A DNA stretch of 46,407 bases from Shewanella fidelis ATCC BAA-318 (GCF_000518605.1 NZ_KI912462.1:1-46407), one strand, 5' to 3'. Shown: positions 1 through 8,844, counted from the stretch's first letter. The notes: a model not told the origin generated them from the letters alone. Numbers and translations: made by a program.

Positions 1-13
1 TGTGCCGTGTCAG

Positions 14-60
14 TGGATGCGCATTATAGGGAGTTTTGATCTCAGTGCAAGCGCTTTTTG
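14..60 (-). promoter_or_regulatory. rRNA operon P1-type promoter reading out of the left edge
   Basis: On the minus strand there is a -35 TTGCAC (50-45), a 16-base spacer, a perfect -10 TATAAT (28-23), a GC-rich discriminator GCGCATCC (22-15) and a predicted start A at 14, followed by ACTGACACGG. This closely resembles E. coli rrn P1 promoters from memory (CTCCC before TATAAT, GCGC after it, then CACTGACACGG). Upstream (about 51-100) the DNA is rich in A and T tracts, as expected of an UP element. The 16S gene would lie left of base 1 and is not visible, so the rRNA assignment is inference from promoter similarity. Confidence 0.8.
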
Positions 61-126
61 AAAGAAAAATCATGTTTTTTCAAAAAGATATTATAAGCAC
101 ATCATACACACTACATACCCCCAGAC

Positions 127-135
127 TTATCCACA
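127..135 (+). promoter_or_regulatory. Single perfect DnaA box
   Basis: TTATCCACA matches the DnaA consensus TTATNCACA exactly. It lies between the upstream region of the leftward rRNA-type promoter and the secA terminator. No other box, AT-rich unwinding element or origin gene is nearby, so it is at most a regulatory or titration site and could be chance. Confidence 0.35.
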
Positions 136-202
136 AAAGTGGCTATAAACGCCGTTTTAATAGACTTTAATTGAGATTGCATCAGCTAGTGTACAAGCAA
201 TA

Positions 203-233
203 AAAAAGGGTGACTCTGCGAGTCACCCTTTTT
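203..233 (-). terminator. secA terminator (symmetrical)
   Basis: A perfect 14-bp stem (203-216 with 220-233) around a 3-base loop, with GGGTGACTC in the core, A-rich on one side and T-rich on the other. It lies about 50 bases beyond the secA stop codon. Its symmetry means it could work in both directions. Confidence 0.85.
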
Positions 234-264
234 CAATATCTCTGAACGATTAGCTTTAACTGAA

Positions 265-288
265 TGTTCTAGTGTTCTAGTGTTCTAG
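265..288. repeat. Three 8-bp tandem repeats over the secA stop codon
   Basis: TGTTCTAG is repeated three times without interruption (265-272, 273-280, 281-288). The secA stop codon (285-287, TAG on the minus strand) lies in the third unit. Slippage here would only alter bases beyond the stop codon. Confidence 0.7.
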
Positions 289-3008
289 CTTAGCTTACCG
301 TGGCATTGCTTATACTTCTTACCTGAACCACACGGACATGGATCGTTACGGCCAACTTTCTCGCCATCTCGAACAACAGGTTGTGTTGCCGCTAATGCCG
401 CTGCCTCTTCTGCACCGACTAGTGCTTCAGCTTCAGCATGTTGGTAATCACGACGGATCTTGGCATCTTCTTGACGACGACGCTCTTCCATCTCTTCTAC
501 ATCAGATTGTGCCTGTACTTGTACTTTAGACAGAACACTAATTACATCATGCTTTAGAGATTCAAGCATTTGTTGGAATAGCTCAAATGATTCACGCTTA
601 TACTCTTGCTTTGGATTCTTTTGCGCGTAACCACGTAAATGAATACCTTGTCGCAAATGATCCATCGCAGATAAGTGCTCTTTCCATAAACCGTCTAGCG
701 TTTGCAGCATAACTGCCTTTTCAAACTGACGTAGAACTTGCTCACCCACCATCTCTTCTTTGGCTTTATAAGCATTTACCCAAGTTTCAACAATACGCTC
801 ACGTAATGTTTCTTCGTGTAAGTCGTCTTCCTTATCCAACCATTCTTGAACAGGAAGGTTCATTGCGTATTCTTGTTGAAGGCGTTTCTCTAACCCCTCA
901 ACGTCCCATAGTTCTTCGACTGATTGACGAGGAATGTATTGGTCGATTAAGCCATTAACCACATCTTCTTGGATGTTAGTAATGGTGTCTTGAATGCTAT
1001 CTGCATCCATAAGTTCGTTACGTTGGGCGTAAACAACCTGACGTTGATCGTTAGCAACATCATCAAACTCAAGTAACTGCTTACGAATATCAAAGTTACG
1101 TGCTTCAACTTTACGTTGTGCATTTTCAATTGCACGTGACACCCATGGGTGCTCAATCGCTTCACCTTGCTCCATACCTAACTTCTTCATCATTGATGAA
1201 ACACGGTCTGAAGCGAAGATACGCATTAAGCTATCTTCCATCGATAAATAGAAACGTGATGAACCAGCATCACCTTGACGACCTGAACGACCACGTAGCT
1301 GATTGTCAATACGGCGAGATTCGTGACGCTCAGTACCAAGAATATGCAAACCGCCGGCAGCAACCACTTCATCATGACGGATCTTCCAATCCGCCTTAAT
1401 TTTGGCTTTCTGCTCGTCGGTAGCGTTGCCTAAGGCTTCGATTTCCATGTTCCAGTTACCGCCAAGCACGATATCTGTACCACGGCCAGCCATGTTAGTT
1501 GCAACCGTTACCGCACCAGTGCGGCCTGCTTGCGCTACGATGTCTGCTTCGCGCTCATGGAACTTAGCATTCAAGATCTCATGTGGGATCTTTTCTTTCT
1601 TTAATAGGCTATGCAGTAACTCTGATTGTTCAATCGAAACTGTACCAACCAATACAGGTTGGCCACGCTCACGACAACCTACGATATCTTTCACGATAGC
1701 CGCATACTTCTCTTCAGCTGTTAGATAGACTAAATCAGCATGATCTTGACGGATCATTGGGCGGTTAGTCGGTACAACAACAGTATCTAGACCATAAATA
1801 TGCTGGAATTCGAATGCTTCGGTGTCAGCTGTACCCGTCATACCGGCAAGTTTTTCATACTGACGGAAGAAGTTCTGGAATGTAATTGACGCTAATGTTT
1901 GGTTTTCATTTTGAATATGAACACCTTCTTTAGCTTCTACCGCTTGGTGTAAACCTTCTGACCAACGACGACCTGGCATAGTACGACCAGTGTGTTCATC
2001 AACGATGATCACTTCATTATCTTGAACGATGTAATCTACATCTTTCTCGAATAACGTGTGTGCACGAAGTGCAGCATTTACATGATGCAGTAATGAGATA
2101 TTAGCAGCTGAATATAGCGAGTCGCCTTCAGCTAACATGCCGCGCTCAGTCAATAGCACTTCCACTTTCTCTTGACCGCGCTCAGTCATGTGAACTTGCT
2201 TTGACTTTTCATCAACAGAATAGTCACCTTCACCAATAAACTCTTCTGTGTCTTCTTTCTCTTGAGCGACTAGATTAGGGATCAGTGTGTTGATCTTGAT
2301 GTATAGCTCAGAGCTATCTTCAGCTGCACCAGAAATAATTAACGGTGTACGCGCCTCATCAATAAGGATTGAGTCAACTTCGTCAATTAGGGCGTAATGA
2401 AGTGGACGTTGAACGCGTTCGCTTGGCGAAAACGCCATATTGTCTCGTAGGTAATCGAAACCAAACTCATTGTTGGTACCATAGGTGATATCTGCGTCGT
2501 AAGCCGCTTTCTTTTCTACTTGTCCAAGACCAGCAACGTTAATACCAACGGTTAAACCAAGGAATTCGAATAGAGGACGGTTATTTTCAGCATCACGAGC
2601 TGCAAGGTAATCGTTCACGGTAATAACGTGTACGCCTTTACCTGTTAGACCATTTAGATAAGCAGGCAGAGTTGCCGTTAACGTTTTACCTTCACCTGTA
2701 CGCATTTCTGCAATACGGTTACTATCCAAAATCATGCCGCCAATAAGTTGGACATCAAAGTGACGCATTTCAAACACGCGCTTTGATGCTTCACGTACCG
2801 TTGCAAAAGCTTCTGGTAAAACACCTTCTAATGATTCACCACCGTCTAAACGCTCGCGGAAGTGGGCTGTTTTTGCTTTTAATTCTTCATCTGATAGTTT
2901 TTCATACTCAGCTTCTAGTGCGTTAATTTTATTAACCACTTTACCAAATGCTTTAAGAGTACGATCGTTGCGACTACCAAATACTTTTGTCAGTAATTTA
3001 CCAAACAT
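285..3008 (-). CDS. secA: Preprotein translocase ATPase SecA
   Basis: SecA is the motor that drives unfolded preproteins through SecYEG at the inner membrane. The protein is 907 aa, the usual gammaproteobacterial length. Walker A GEGKT lies near residues 105-109 and Walker B DEVD near 209-212, both where E. coli has them. The C-terminal SEC-C zinc motif (CPCGSGKKYKQCH) that binds SecB is present. I chose the ATG at 3008 because MFGKLLTKVFGSRNDRT matches the family N-terminus; a TTG nine codons upstream would add residues the family lacks. The gene follows an M23 peptidase gene by 60 bases and ends at a strong terminator. No secM-like regulator is present upstream. Confidence 0.98.
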   Translation of the reverse strand: MFGKLLTKVFGSRNDRTLKAFGKVVNKINALEAEYEKLSDEELKAKTAHFRERLDGGESLEGVLPEAFATVREASKRVFEMRHFDVQLIGGMILDSNRIAEMRTGEGKTLTATLPAYLNGLTGKGVHVITVNDYLAARDAENNRPLFEFLGLTVGINVAGLGQVEKKAAYDADITYGTNNEFGFDYLRDNMAFSPSERVQRPLHYALIDEVDSILIDEARTPLIISGAAEDSSELYIKINTLIPNLVAQEKEDTEEFIGEGDYSVDEKSKQVHMTERGQEKVEVLLTERGMLAEGDSLYSAANISLLHHVNAALRAHTLFEKDVDYIVQDNEVIIVDEHTGRTMPGRRWSEGLHQAVEAKEGVHIQNENQTLASITFQNFFRQYEKLAGMTGTADTEAFEFQHIYGLDTVVVPTNRPMIRQDHADLVYLTAEEKYAAIVKDIVGCRERGQPVLVGTVSIEQSELLHSLLKKEKIPHEILNAKFHEREADIVAQAGRTGAVTVATNMAGRGTDIVLGGNWNMEIEALGNATDEQKAKIKADWKIRHDEVVAAGGLHILGTERHESRRIDNQLRGRSGRQGDAGSSRFYLSMEDSLMRIFASDRVSSMMKKLGMEQGEAIEHPWVSRAIENAQRKVEARNFDIRKQLLEFDDVANDQRQVVYAQRNELMDADSIQDTITNIQEDVVNGLIDQYIPRQSVEELWDVEGLEKRLQQEYAMNLPVQEWLDKEDDLHEETLRERIVETWVNAYKAKEEMVGEQVLRQFEKAVMLQTLDGLWKEHLSAMDHLRQGIHLRGYAQKNPKQEYKRESFELFQQMLESLKHDVISVLSKVQVQAQSDVEEMEERRRQEDAKIRRDYQHAEAEALVGAEEAAALAATQPVVRDGEKVGRNDPCPCGSGKKYKQCHGKLS

Positions 3009-3068
3009 CTGAACCACTTCTATGTTGTTGGCCAAGTCCCTTTTAGAGCCTGAAAGCCGATTTTACGA

Positions 3069-3968
3069 TTAACCTGCCTTGCGGTAGACATATTTTTGCG
3101 GATCTATCTGTTGTCCACCGCGCAACACTTCATAGTGTACATGAGGCCCTGTTGAGCGCCCTGTACTCCCCATAATAGCGATTATATCGCCTTTAGCGAC
3201 CACATCACCCACATTTACTGACAAAGCTTTATTATGACCGTAGCGAGTACTAAGACCATTTCCATGATCAATTTCTACTAAATTACCATAACCAAACATC
3301 TTGTCCGCCCATGTCACCACGCCACCTGCGGTCGCGATAACACCGGAGCCCTCTTTTCCAGCAAAGTCGATACCTTTATGCATCGTACGTTTGCCATTAA
3401 AAGGATCATTACGTAAACCATAAGGCGATGATAACCAACCTTTCTGAATTGGTCGCCCAGATATATAACGTTCTTCATCTATATGGAGATTAGATGCTAC
3501 TGTTTCAAGTAGTGAAAGCTGAACATTATTATTATCTATTCGTGATACCAGCTCATCCATATCGGCAATAAGCTGATCGAGTTCGATGTTAGTACCTAGT
3601 TCACTGATACCACCCACACCGACTTCTGAAGAGAAATCAAATTGATCTTCTAGTTGATTATTTACTGCAACTTGCTGGCCTAATGCCTCTAAACGCGTGA
3701 GTTTAGCTTGCATACGCGCAACATGGGCTACCAACATCGAAAGCTGAGTCTCAGTTGCATTTTTTAATGCAATTAATTCCTCTTTTTGTGCTTCACGCGC
3801 TACGCGCTCATTATCGACATTAGCTTGTTGCTGTATAAGTTGCTTAGCATTATGCTGATATAAACCTGTTCCTGCTGCAATCAGCAAGATAGGTAAAAGC
3901 AGCCAACGCTTTCCTGGTTGCCAGCGGGTGGCACCATTTCGACCTTGAATAAAAACTGTTACACTCAT
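3069..3968 (-). CDS. M23 family metallopeptidase, membrane anchored
   Basis: Predicted zinc endopeptidase acting on peptidoglycan cross-links, 299 aa. One membrane segment lies at about 20-38, a coiled coil at about 40-105, and the LytM/M23 domain at about 175-290. The zinc and catalytic residues are intact: H197 and D201 (HKGID) and H276-x-H278 (GPHVHYE), so it should be an active hydrolase, unlike EnvC/NlpD-type activators. It lies immediately upstream of secA and may share its transcript. The start is 27 bases from the divergent dciA start. The exact paralogue (MepM-like or other) cannot be assigned from sequence alone. Confidence 0.9.
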   Translation of the reverse strand: MSVTVFIQGRNGATRWQPGKRWLLLPILLIAAGTGLYQHNAKQLIQQQANVDNERVAREAQKEELIALKNATETQLSMLVAHVARMQAKLTRLEALGQQVAVNNQLEDQFDFSSEVGVGGISELGTNIELDQLIADMDELVSRIDNNNVQLSLLETVASNLHIDEERYISGRPIQKGWLSSPYGLRNDPFNGKRTMHKGIDFAGKEGSGVIATAGGVVTWADKMFGYGNLVEIDHGNGLSTRYGHNKALSVNVGDVVAKGDIIAIMGSTGRSTGPHVHYEVLRGGQQIDPQKYVYRKAG

Positions 3969-3995
3969 AGCCTAATTAAGCCATTTTATTATCAT

Positions 3996-4448
3996 ATGAA
4001 AAAGCCCCCTCAGGATCTCAGCCAGTTACTGCATCAGCAAGGCACTATGCCTCATTTAGCTGAAAAATCAGAACTGTTATTACACTTAGATCAATACGTG
4101 AAACAAGTGCTAACTGGTCCAGTGACAGAGCAACTCAAGGTTGCTAATTTACGTCAAGGGATCTTGGTTATTGAAACAACAACGGCTGCTTGGGCGGCAA
4201 GAATAAACTTCCAAAAACCCAAAATACTACAATTACTACAAGCCGAAACGCTCCCCATGCTTACCGCAATCGAGGTTAAAGTCAACCCAAGCTTGTTAAT
4301 GTATCAAACAAAACCCAAAGCCGCTCACAACCTGATTAGTGAAAATGCTGCCGCTCACATCGAAGCATTAGCAGAGCATACAGAAGGGACATTAGCGCTA
4401 AAACTAAAACGGCTGGCTGCATTAGCCAGCCGTTCAAGGCAATCTTAA
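3996..4448 (+). CDS. dciA: DciA (DUF721), replicative helicase loader
   Basis: 150 aa. The segment from about residue 45 to 105 has the DUF721 pattern: a hydrophobic LVIETTTAAWAARINF strand/helix followed by IEVKVNPSL. DciA proteins bind DnaB and help load it at the origin in bacteria that lack the phage-derived DnaC/DnaI loaders; the pseudomonad homologue also lies between lpxC and secA. The ATG at 3996 is chosen over an upstream in-frame start that would overlap the divergent M23 gene. No good Shine-Dalgarno is visible. The last codons double as an inverted repeat that looks like the lpxC terminator. Confidence 0.85.
   Translation: MKKPPQDLSQLLHQQGTMPHLAEKSELLLHLDQYVKQVLTGPVTEQLKVANLRQGILVIETTTAAWAARINFQKPKILQLLQAETLPMLTAIEVKVNPSLLMYQTKPKAAHNLISENAAAHIEALAEHTEGTLALKLKRLAALASRSRQS
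4398..4434 (-). terminator. lpxC terminator embedded in the 3' end of dciA
   Basis: A perfect 11-bp inverted repeat, AACGGCTGGCT (4408-4418) and AGCCAGCCGTT (4424-4434), with a 5-base loop. Read on the minus strand it is followed by TTAGTTTTAG, a U-rich tail; on the plus strand the following bases are not U-rich. It therefore fits a terminator for lpxC while coding for residues RLAALASR of DciA. Confidence 0.75.
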
Positions 4449-4454
4449 TCGCGA

Positions 4455-5375
4455 TTAAGCGAACACTGCACCAGCTGGTACAGAGAAGCTAACTGGTGCA
4501 TCAGCTTCTTTTTCAAAGCTCACTATTTCCCATGCGTCTTGTTGTGCAAGCATGGCACGCACTAGTTGATTGTTAAGCGCATGTCCTGTCTTATATGCGC
4601 AAAATTCACCAACAATTGCGTGACCAGCAACGTACAAATCACCAAATGCATCAAGAATTTTATGCTTAACGAACTCGTCCTCATAACGCAGGCCATCGGG
4701 GTTGAGGACGCGATATTCGTCAAGTACAACAGCATTTTCCATGCTGCCGCCTAATGCAAGATTATTAGCTCTTAGGTACTCGATATCTCGCATAAAACCA
4801 AACGTTCTAGCACGGCTGATATCTTTTACAAAAGCTGACGATGAAAAATCCATAACCATATGTTGTTGACTACGAGCGATTTCAGGGTGGTTAAAGTCAA
4901 TTGCGAAATTAACACGGAAGCCTTTAAATGGCTTCAACTCTGCCCACTTATCACCGTCTTCAACGCGAATTGGTTTAGTGATCTTTATATACTTTTTAGC
5001 AGCGCTTTGCTCTTGGATACCTACTGATTGCAGTAGGAATACAAAAGGACTAGCACTACCATCCATAATTGGAATTTCAGGTGCATCGACTTCGATAATA
5101 GCGTTATCGATTCCTAATCCAGCCAACGCTGCAAATAGGTGTTCAATTGTTGAGATACGAACACCATCATCGTTAACTAATGCGGTACACATAGTCGTTT
5201 CACGTACTTGATCCGCGACTGCTGGAATCTCAACAGCTGGTGTCAGATCGGTACGCACTAACTTAATACCTGTGTTAACTGGCGCGGGCTTAATGATCAA
5301 AGTCACCTTGTTGCCGGAATGCAATCCAACACCAGTAGTCTTAACCATATCTTTGACAGTTCTTTGAAAAATCAT
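4455..5375 (-). CDS. lpxC: UDP-3-O-acyl-N-acetylglucosamine deacetylase
   Basis: LpxC catalyses the committed zinc-dependent deacetylation step of lipid A synthesis in the cytoplasm. The 306 aa match the family length. Zinc ligands H79 (STIEHLFAAL), H238 and D242 (HKILDAFGD) and the catalytic H265 are all at the expected positions. The gene follows ftsZ, as in enterics, but has its own promoter in the 177-base gap. It converges on dciA with only six bases between the two stop codons. Confidence 0.98.
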   Translation of the reverse strand: MIFQRTVKDMVKTTGVGLHSGNKVTLIIKPAPVNTGIKLVRTDLTPAVEIPAVADQVRETTMCTALVNDDGVRISTIEHLFAALAGLGIDNAIIEVDAPEIPIMDGSASPFVFLLQSVGIQEQSAAKKYIKITKPIRVEDGDKWAELKPFKGFRVNFAIDFNHPEIARSQQHMVMDFSSSAFVKDISRARTFGFMRDIEYLRANNLALGGSMENAVVLDEYRVLNPDGLRYEDEFVKHKILDAFGDLYVAGHAIVGEFCAYKTGHALNNQLVRAMLAQQDAWEIVSFEKEADAPVSFSVPAGAVFA

Positions 5376-5454
5376 GTATTTACCCGTTAATTATCTCAAC
5401 AAAAAAGCAGCTTTCACTCACTTTTTAAGCGTGAGCGAGCGATGCTGGTCGGAT

Positions 5455-5483
5455 ATCCTAGCATATCTTTGCAAATTAACCAA
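5455..5483 (-). promoter_or_regulatory. lpxC promoter
   Basis: On the minus strand: -35 TTGGTT (5483-5478), 17-base spacer, -10 TAGGAT (5460-5455), with a TG one base upstream of the -10 giving an extended -10. It lies about 80 bases before the lpxC ATG, in the only sizeable gap between ftsZ and lpxC. Confidence 0.65.
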
Positions 5484-5552
5484 AATTCACGCAGCTTTTA
5501 GACAATATATTAGTATCGCCCCAAAGCTATTAACTATTTATTAACACTGAAT

Positions 5553-6740
5553 TTAATCAGCTTGCTTACGCAAAAATGCTGGAATGTCTAAATAGTCAAG
5601 TTCGTTCTTCTTCTCGCTTACTGGTGTTGCAACTTGCGGTTGCACTGCTGGTGCAGTATTACCGTGCGACACAGTTGGAGCAACCGTATCTTCAGCAACA
5701 AAAGTCTCTTGGCGAGTCTCTACAGGAACGATAGGTTCTGGACGTGGAGCTGGCTTTGAAACAAGCTGAATATCAGGTTTCTTTTCAGCACCTATGCCCG
5801 TCGCCACTACTGTTACACGTAGCTCATCTGACATTTCAGGGTCAATTACTGCACCCACAACAACTGTCGCGTTGTCTGAAGCGTAAGCTTTAACATGGTT
5901 ACCTACAGTCTCGAACTCTTCGATACTCATGTCCATGCCAGCTGTAATATTAACAAGTACGCCGCGTGCGCCAGCTAGATCAATATCTTCTAGTAGCGGG
6001 CTAGCAACAGCAGCTTCTGCCGCCTCTTCAGCGCGATCTTCGCCGCTAGCAACGCCTGTGCCCATCATGGCATTACCCATTTCAGACATAACCGTTTTCA
6101 CGTCAGCAAAGTCGACGTTGATTAGACCTGGACGAGTAATTAGTTCGGCAATACCTTGCACAGCACCAAGTAATACGTTGTTAGCTGCAGCAAATGCATC
6201 TAATAAAGATGTGCCACGACCTAGTACTTTAAGTAACTTTTCGTTTGGAATCGTGATTAACGAATCAACATGCTTCGCTAACTGTTCAATACCTTGATCG
6301 GCAAACGTCATGCGCTTTTTGCCTTCGAATGGGAAAGGCTTAGTCACAACTGCAACGGTTAGAATACCTTCTTCGCGAGCGATCTCTGCAACAACTGGAG
6401 CCGCACCGGTACCTGTACCGCCGCCCATACCCGCAGCGATAAAGATCATATCTGAACCTTTAATCGCATTACGAATGCTTTCTTTATCTTCTTCTGCCGC
6501 TAAACGACCAATCTCAGGGTTTGCACCAGCGCCCAAACCTTTAGTCACGTCACGACCTAATTGAATTGTGGTTGATGCAGCAGACTTGCGCAGCGCTTGT
6601 GCGTCAGTATTTGTTGCTACAAACTCAACACCTTCGATGTTGTGTTTAACCATATGCTCGACAGCATTACCACCGCCGCCACCGACACCGATGACCTTAA
6701 TCACCGCTTCGTCTGTATGACTATCCATGATCTCAAACAT
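5553..6740 (-). CDS. ftsZ: Cell division tubulin homologue FtsZ
   Basis: FtsZ is a GTPase that polymerises into the Z ring at midcell. The protein is 395 aa. The tubulin signature GGGTGTG is at 106-112 and the T7 loop NVDFADVKTVM at 208-218. A variable linker follows from about 320, and the conserved C-terminal peptide LDYLDIPAFLRKQAD (381-395) that binds FtsA, ZipA and SlmA is intact. It is the last gene of the dcw cluster, 31 bases after ftsA. Its antagonist SlmA is encoded about 36 kb away in this window. Confidence 0.99.
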   Translation of the reverse strand: MFEIMDSHTDEAVIKVIGVGGGGGNAVEHMVKHNIEGVEFVATNTDAQALRKSAASTTIQLGRDVTKGLGAGANPEIGRLAAEEDKESIRNAIKGSDMIFIAAGMGGGTGTGAAPVVAEIAREEGILTVAVVTKPFPFEGKKRMTFADQGIEQLAKHVDSLITIPNEKLLKVLGRGTSLLDAFAAANNVLLGAVQGIAELITRPGLINVDFADVKTVMSEMGNAMMGTGVASGEDRAEEAAEAAVASPLLEDIDLAGARGVLVNITAGMDMSIEEFETVGNHVKAYASDNATVVVGAVIDPEMSDELRVTVVATGIGAEKKPDIQLVSKPAPRPEPIVPVETRQETFVAEDTVAPTVSHGNTAPAVQPQVATPVSEKKNELDYLDIPAFLRKQAD

Positions 6741-6771
6741 GGTCTTTTCTCCGTTCTGCCTGCGTTATTAA

Positions 6772-8007
6772 CTAAAACTCACCTTTAAACCAGCTTTGGA
6801 CCCGATTCCAAACACTGGTAACCCCTTGACGTTCAGGACGTTCGAACTGACGTTCGATCACTCTGCGCGCCCCATAATGAAGCAACCCAACTCCGGTAGA
6901 GTAAATAGGTTGATCCACATATTCATGTAAACCTTTAACTGGTAGCGGTTGCGCCATTCTTACTGGCATACCGAATGTTGCCTCGGCAATATCAACTGCA
7001 CCTTCGATTGAAGCTGTACCGCCAGTAATAACGATGCCAGCAGCAATCTGGTCTTCTAAACCGCTTTCTTGTAACTGTTTTAAAATAAGCTCAAATAGCT
7101 CTTGGTATCTTGGCTCTACTACTTCAGCTAAGGTATGACGTGACATACTTCGAGATGGACGACCACCCACTGACGGCACTTCGATACTCTCTTCACGGCT
7201 AACCATTGAGCTGCGAGCGCTAGCATGCTGCACTTTGATCTGCTCAGCATGAGACAGAGGTGTGCGGAAAATCTTAGCAATATCATTGGTCACTTGGTTA
7301 CCTGCAACAGGAACCACAGCACAATGTCGCAACGCGCCATTAGTGTATACAGCGATATCAGTGGTACCACCGCCCATATCAACTAAACAAACACCTAGAT
7401 CTTTCTCATCATCAGTCAGCACTGAGTCAGCCGACGCTATTGCTGAAAACACGAGGTCATCAACTTTTAAACCACAGCGCTCGACACTCTTAGTAATGTT
7501 CTTCGCCATATCATTGGCACAGGTAACAATATGCACCTTAGCTTCCATACGCATGCCAGACATGCCGATAGGACTTTTAATCCCATCTTGTACATCAATT
7601 GCGTACTCTTGCGGTAACACATGCAAAATACGACGCTCTGTTGGTATTTTCACTGAGCGTGCTGTATGAATAACGTTATCAACGTCTTCTTGAGTCACTT
7701 CTTCATCGTTAATCGACACCATGCCATTTTCATTTTGGCATTCGATATGTTTACCTGAAATGCTCAAGTAAACCGAAGACACTTGGCAATCAGCCATGAG
7801 TTCAGCTTGATCGAGTGCTCGCTGTACACTACGTACAATAGAGTCGAGGTCGTTTACGCCGCCTTTATCCATGCCTCTTGAAGGATGGTTACCTAGGCCG
7901 ACAATACTGATCTCACCGTCCGGCAACACTTCACCTATGATCACAGCGACTTTTGACGTCCCTATGTCCAATCCCACAATCAGATTTCTATCTAGATTCT
8001 TGGTCAT
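6772..8007 (-). CDS. ftsA: Cell division protein FtsA
   Basis: Actin-like ATPase that tethers FtsZ filaments to the inner membrane and recruits later division proteins. The 411 aa begin with the phosphate-binding GLDIGTSKVAVIIGE near 13-27 and include the LVDMGGGTTDIAVY nucleotide motif. They end in an amphipathic membrane-targeting helix, WNRVQSWFKGEF (400-411). The start codon overlaps the ftsQ stop by one base (TAATG), implying translational coupling. Confidence 0.98.
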   Translation of the reverse strand: MTKNLDRNLIVGLDIGTSKVAVIIGEVLPDGEISIVGLGNHPSRGMDKGGVNDLDSIVRSVQRALDQAELMADCQVSSVYLSISGKHIECQNENGMVSINDEEVTQEDVDNVIHTARSVKIPTERRILHVLPQEYAIDVQDGIKSPIGMSGMRMEAKVHIVTCANDMAKNITKSVERCGLKVDDLVFSAIASADSVLTDDEKDLGVCLVDMGGGTTDIAVYTNGALRHCAVVPVAGNQVTNDIAKIFRTPLSHAEQIKVQHASARSSMVSREESIEVPSVGGRPSRSMSRHTLAEVVEPRYQELFELILKQLQESGLEDQIAAGIVITGGTASIEGAVDIAEATFGMPVRMAQPLPVKGLHEYVDQPIYSTGVGLLHYGARRVIERQFERPERQGVTSVWNRVQSWFKGEF

Positions 8008-8774
8008 TAATTAACGGCTCTCTTTTGTGCATCATCCCAACCTACGGCCAAACCTGTGTCGTAGCGCAAATCCACGGTTGCTACCTGCTTACCTTGTTGT
8101 TCAAGTTGCGGGTAAACGTGGATAAATCTTTGTATCCTTGCCATCTTGTCTTCTCTGCCAAGCTCTAACTTAATGCCATTATTGAGCTCAGCATGCCAAG
8201 CATGCCGTGGACTTAGGCTCAAACTTTGTAAGTTAAAGCCATTAATTCTTAATAGTTCGCCAAGCTGCTGGTAAGTAGTCAGCACTGACTTACCTTGTGC
8301 TTCTGGCCCAGTCAAAAACGGTAGATTAGGTATACCTTCTTTTACTGGAGCATCAAATACTTCGCCATAAATATTGAGCCAAGCATCACCATTCCAGTGA
8401 GCGACAGGCTTTTGCTCCACCAAATATATCTTTAATTTGGCTGGCCATTCCCGCCTTACCGAAGCTTGATAGACCCATGGTAAAGCCTCTAGTGCATCTT
8501 GCACTTGGTTCACGTCTGCAGAAAAAAAGCTTCTTTCCATCAAGTCTTGCAGTGCCAGCTGAATTTCACTGTCTTCGGTATATAAGCGCTCACCTTTAAC
8601 TGCAACAGCCTCAATCGGCAAAGCATCAGCGTCGTTGAGTACGTTATTAAGCTTCATCGCTGCCATGGCAAATCCGACTAACACACACAGCAAAAACACC
8701 ACACCGAAGCACAAGTACCAATCGGCTTGTAAAAGCAACACTCGAACACGCTGACCTTTCTCGCGCCAAGACAC
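8007..8774 (-). CDS. ftsQ: Cell division protein FtsQ
   Basis: Bitopic division protein that links early cytoplasmic and late periplasmic components through FtsB and FtsL. The 255 aa have one membrane segment at about 20-42, then a POTRA domain (about 55-125) and the FtsQ/DivIB domain. The start is GTG, with a GGAAG sequence about ten bases upstream. A promoter with a perfect -10 lies in the 105-base gap before it, where many enterics carry ddlB. Confidence 0.96.
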   Translation of the reverse strand: MSWREKGQRVRVLLLQADWYLCFGVVFLLCVLVGFAMAAMKLNNVLNDADALPIEAVAVKGERLYTEDSEIQLALQDLMERSFFSADVNQVQDALEALPWVYQASVRREWPAKLKIYLVEQKPVAHWNGDAWLNIYGEVFDAPVKEGIPNLPFLTGPEAQGKSVLTTYQQLGELLRINGFNLQSLSLSPRHAWHAELNNGIKLELGREDKMARIQRFIHVYPQLEQQGKQVATVDLRYDTGLAVGWDDAQKRAVN

Positions 8775-8816
8775 CTTTAGGCTTCCTTTTGCAACCGCAA
8801 ACCCGGAAAATCGGCC

Positions 8817-8844
8817 ATTATATAGGCCTTATTCCAAGCGTCAA
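8817..8844 (-). promoter_or_regulatory. Strong promoter for ftsQAZ
   Basis: On the minus strand: -35 TTGACG (8844-8839), 16-base spacer, perfect -10 TATAAT (8822-8817). It lies in the murC-ftsQ gap about 45 bases before ftsQ and would raise FtsQ, FtsA and FtsZ output independently of the upstream mra promoter. Confidence 0.75.

Noticed and set aside
100..201. Replication origin suggested by a perfect DnaA box
   Set aside because: Only one box is present, with no origin gene, no box cluster and no unwinding region.
3009..3035. TTG start giving SecA nine extra residues
   Set aside because: The ATG at 3008 matches the conserved SecA N-terminus, and family members lack the extra residues.
3009..4455. 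secM-like arrest peptide between lpxC and secA
   Set aside because: The interval holds an M23 peptidase and dciA; no short exported frame with an arrest motif is visible before secA.
5929..6564. Plus-strand reading frames inside ftsZ and other dcw genes
   Set aside because: They are antisense shadows of well-identified proteins with no ribosome binding sites or recognisable domains.
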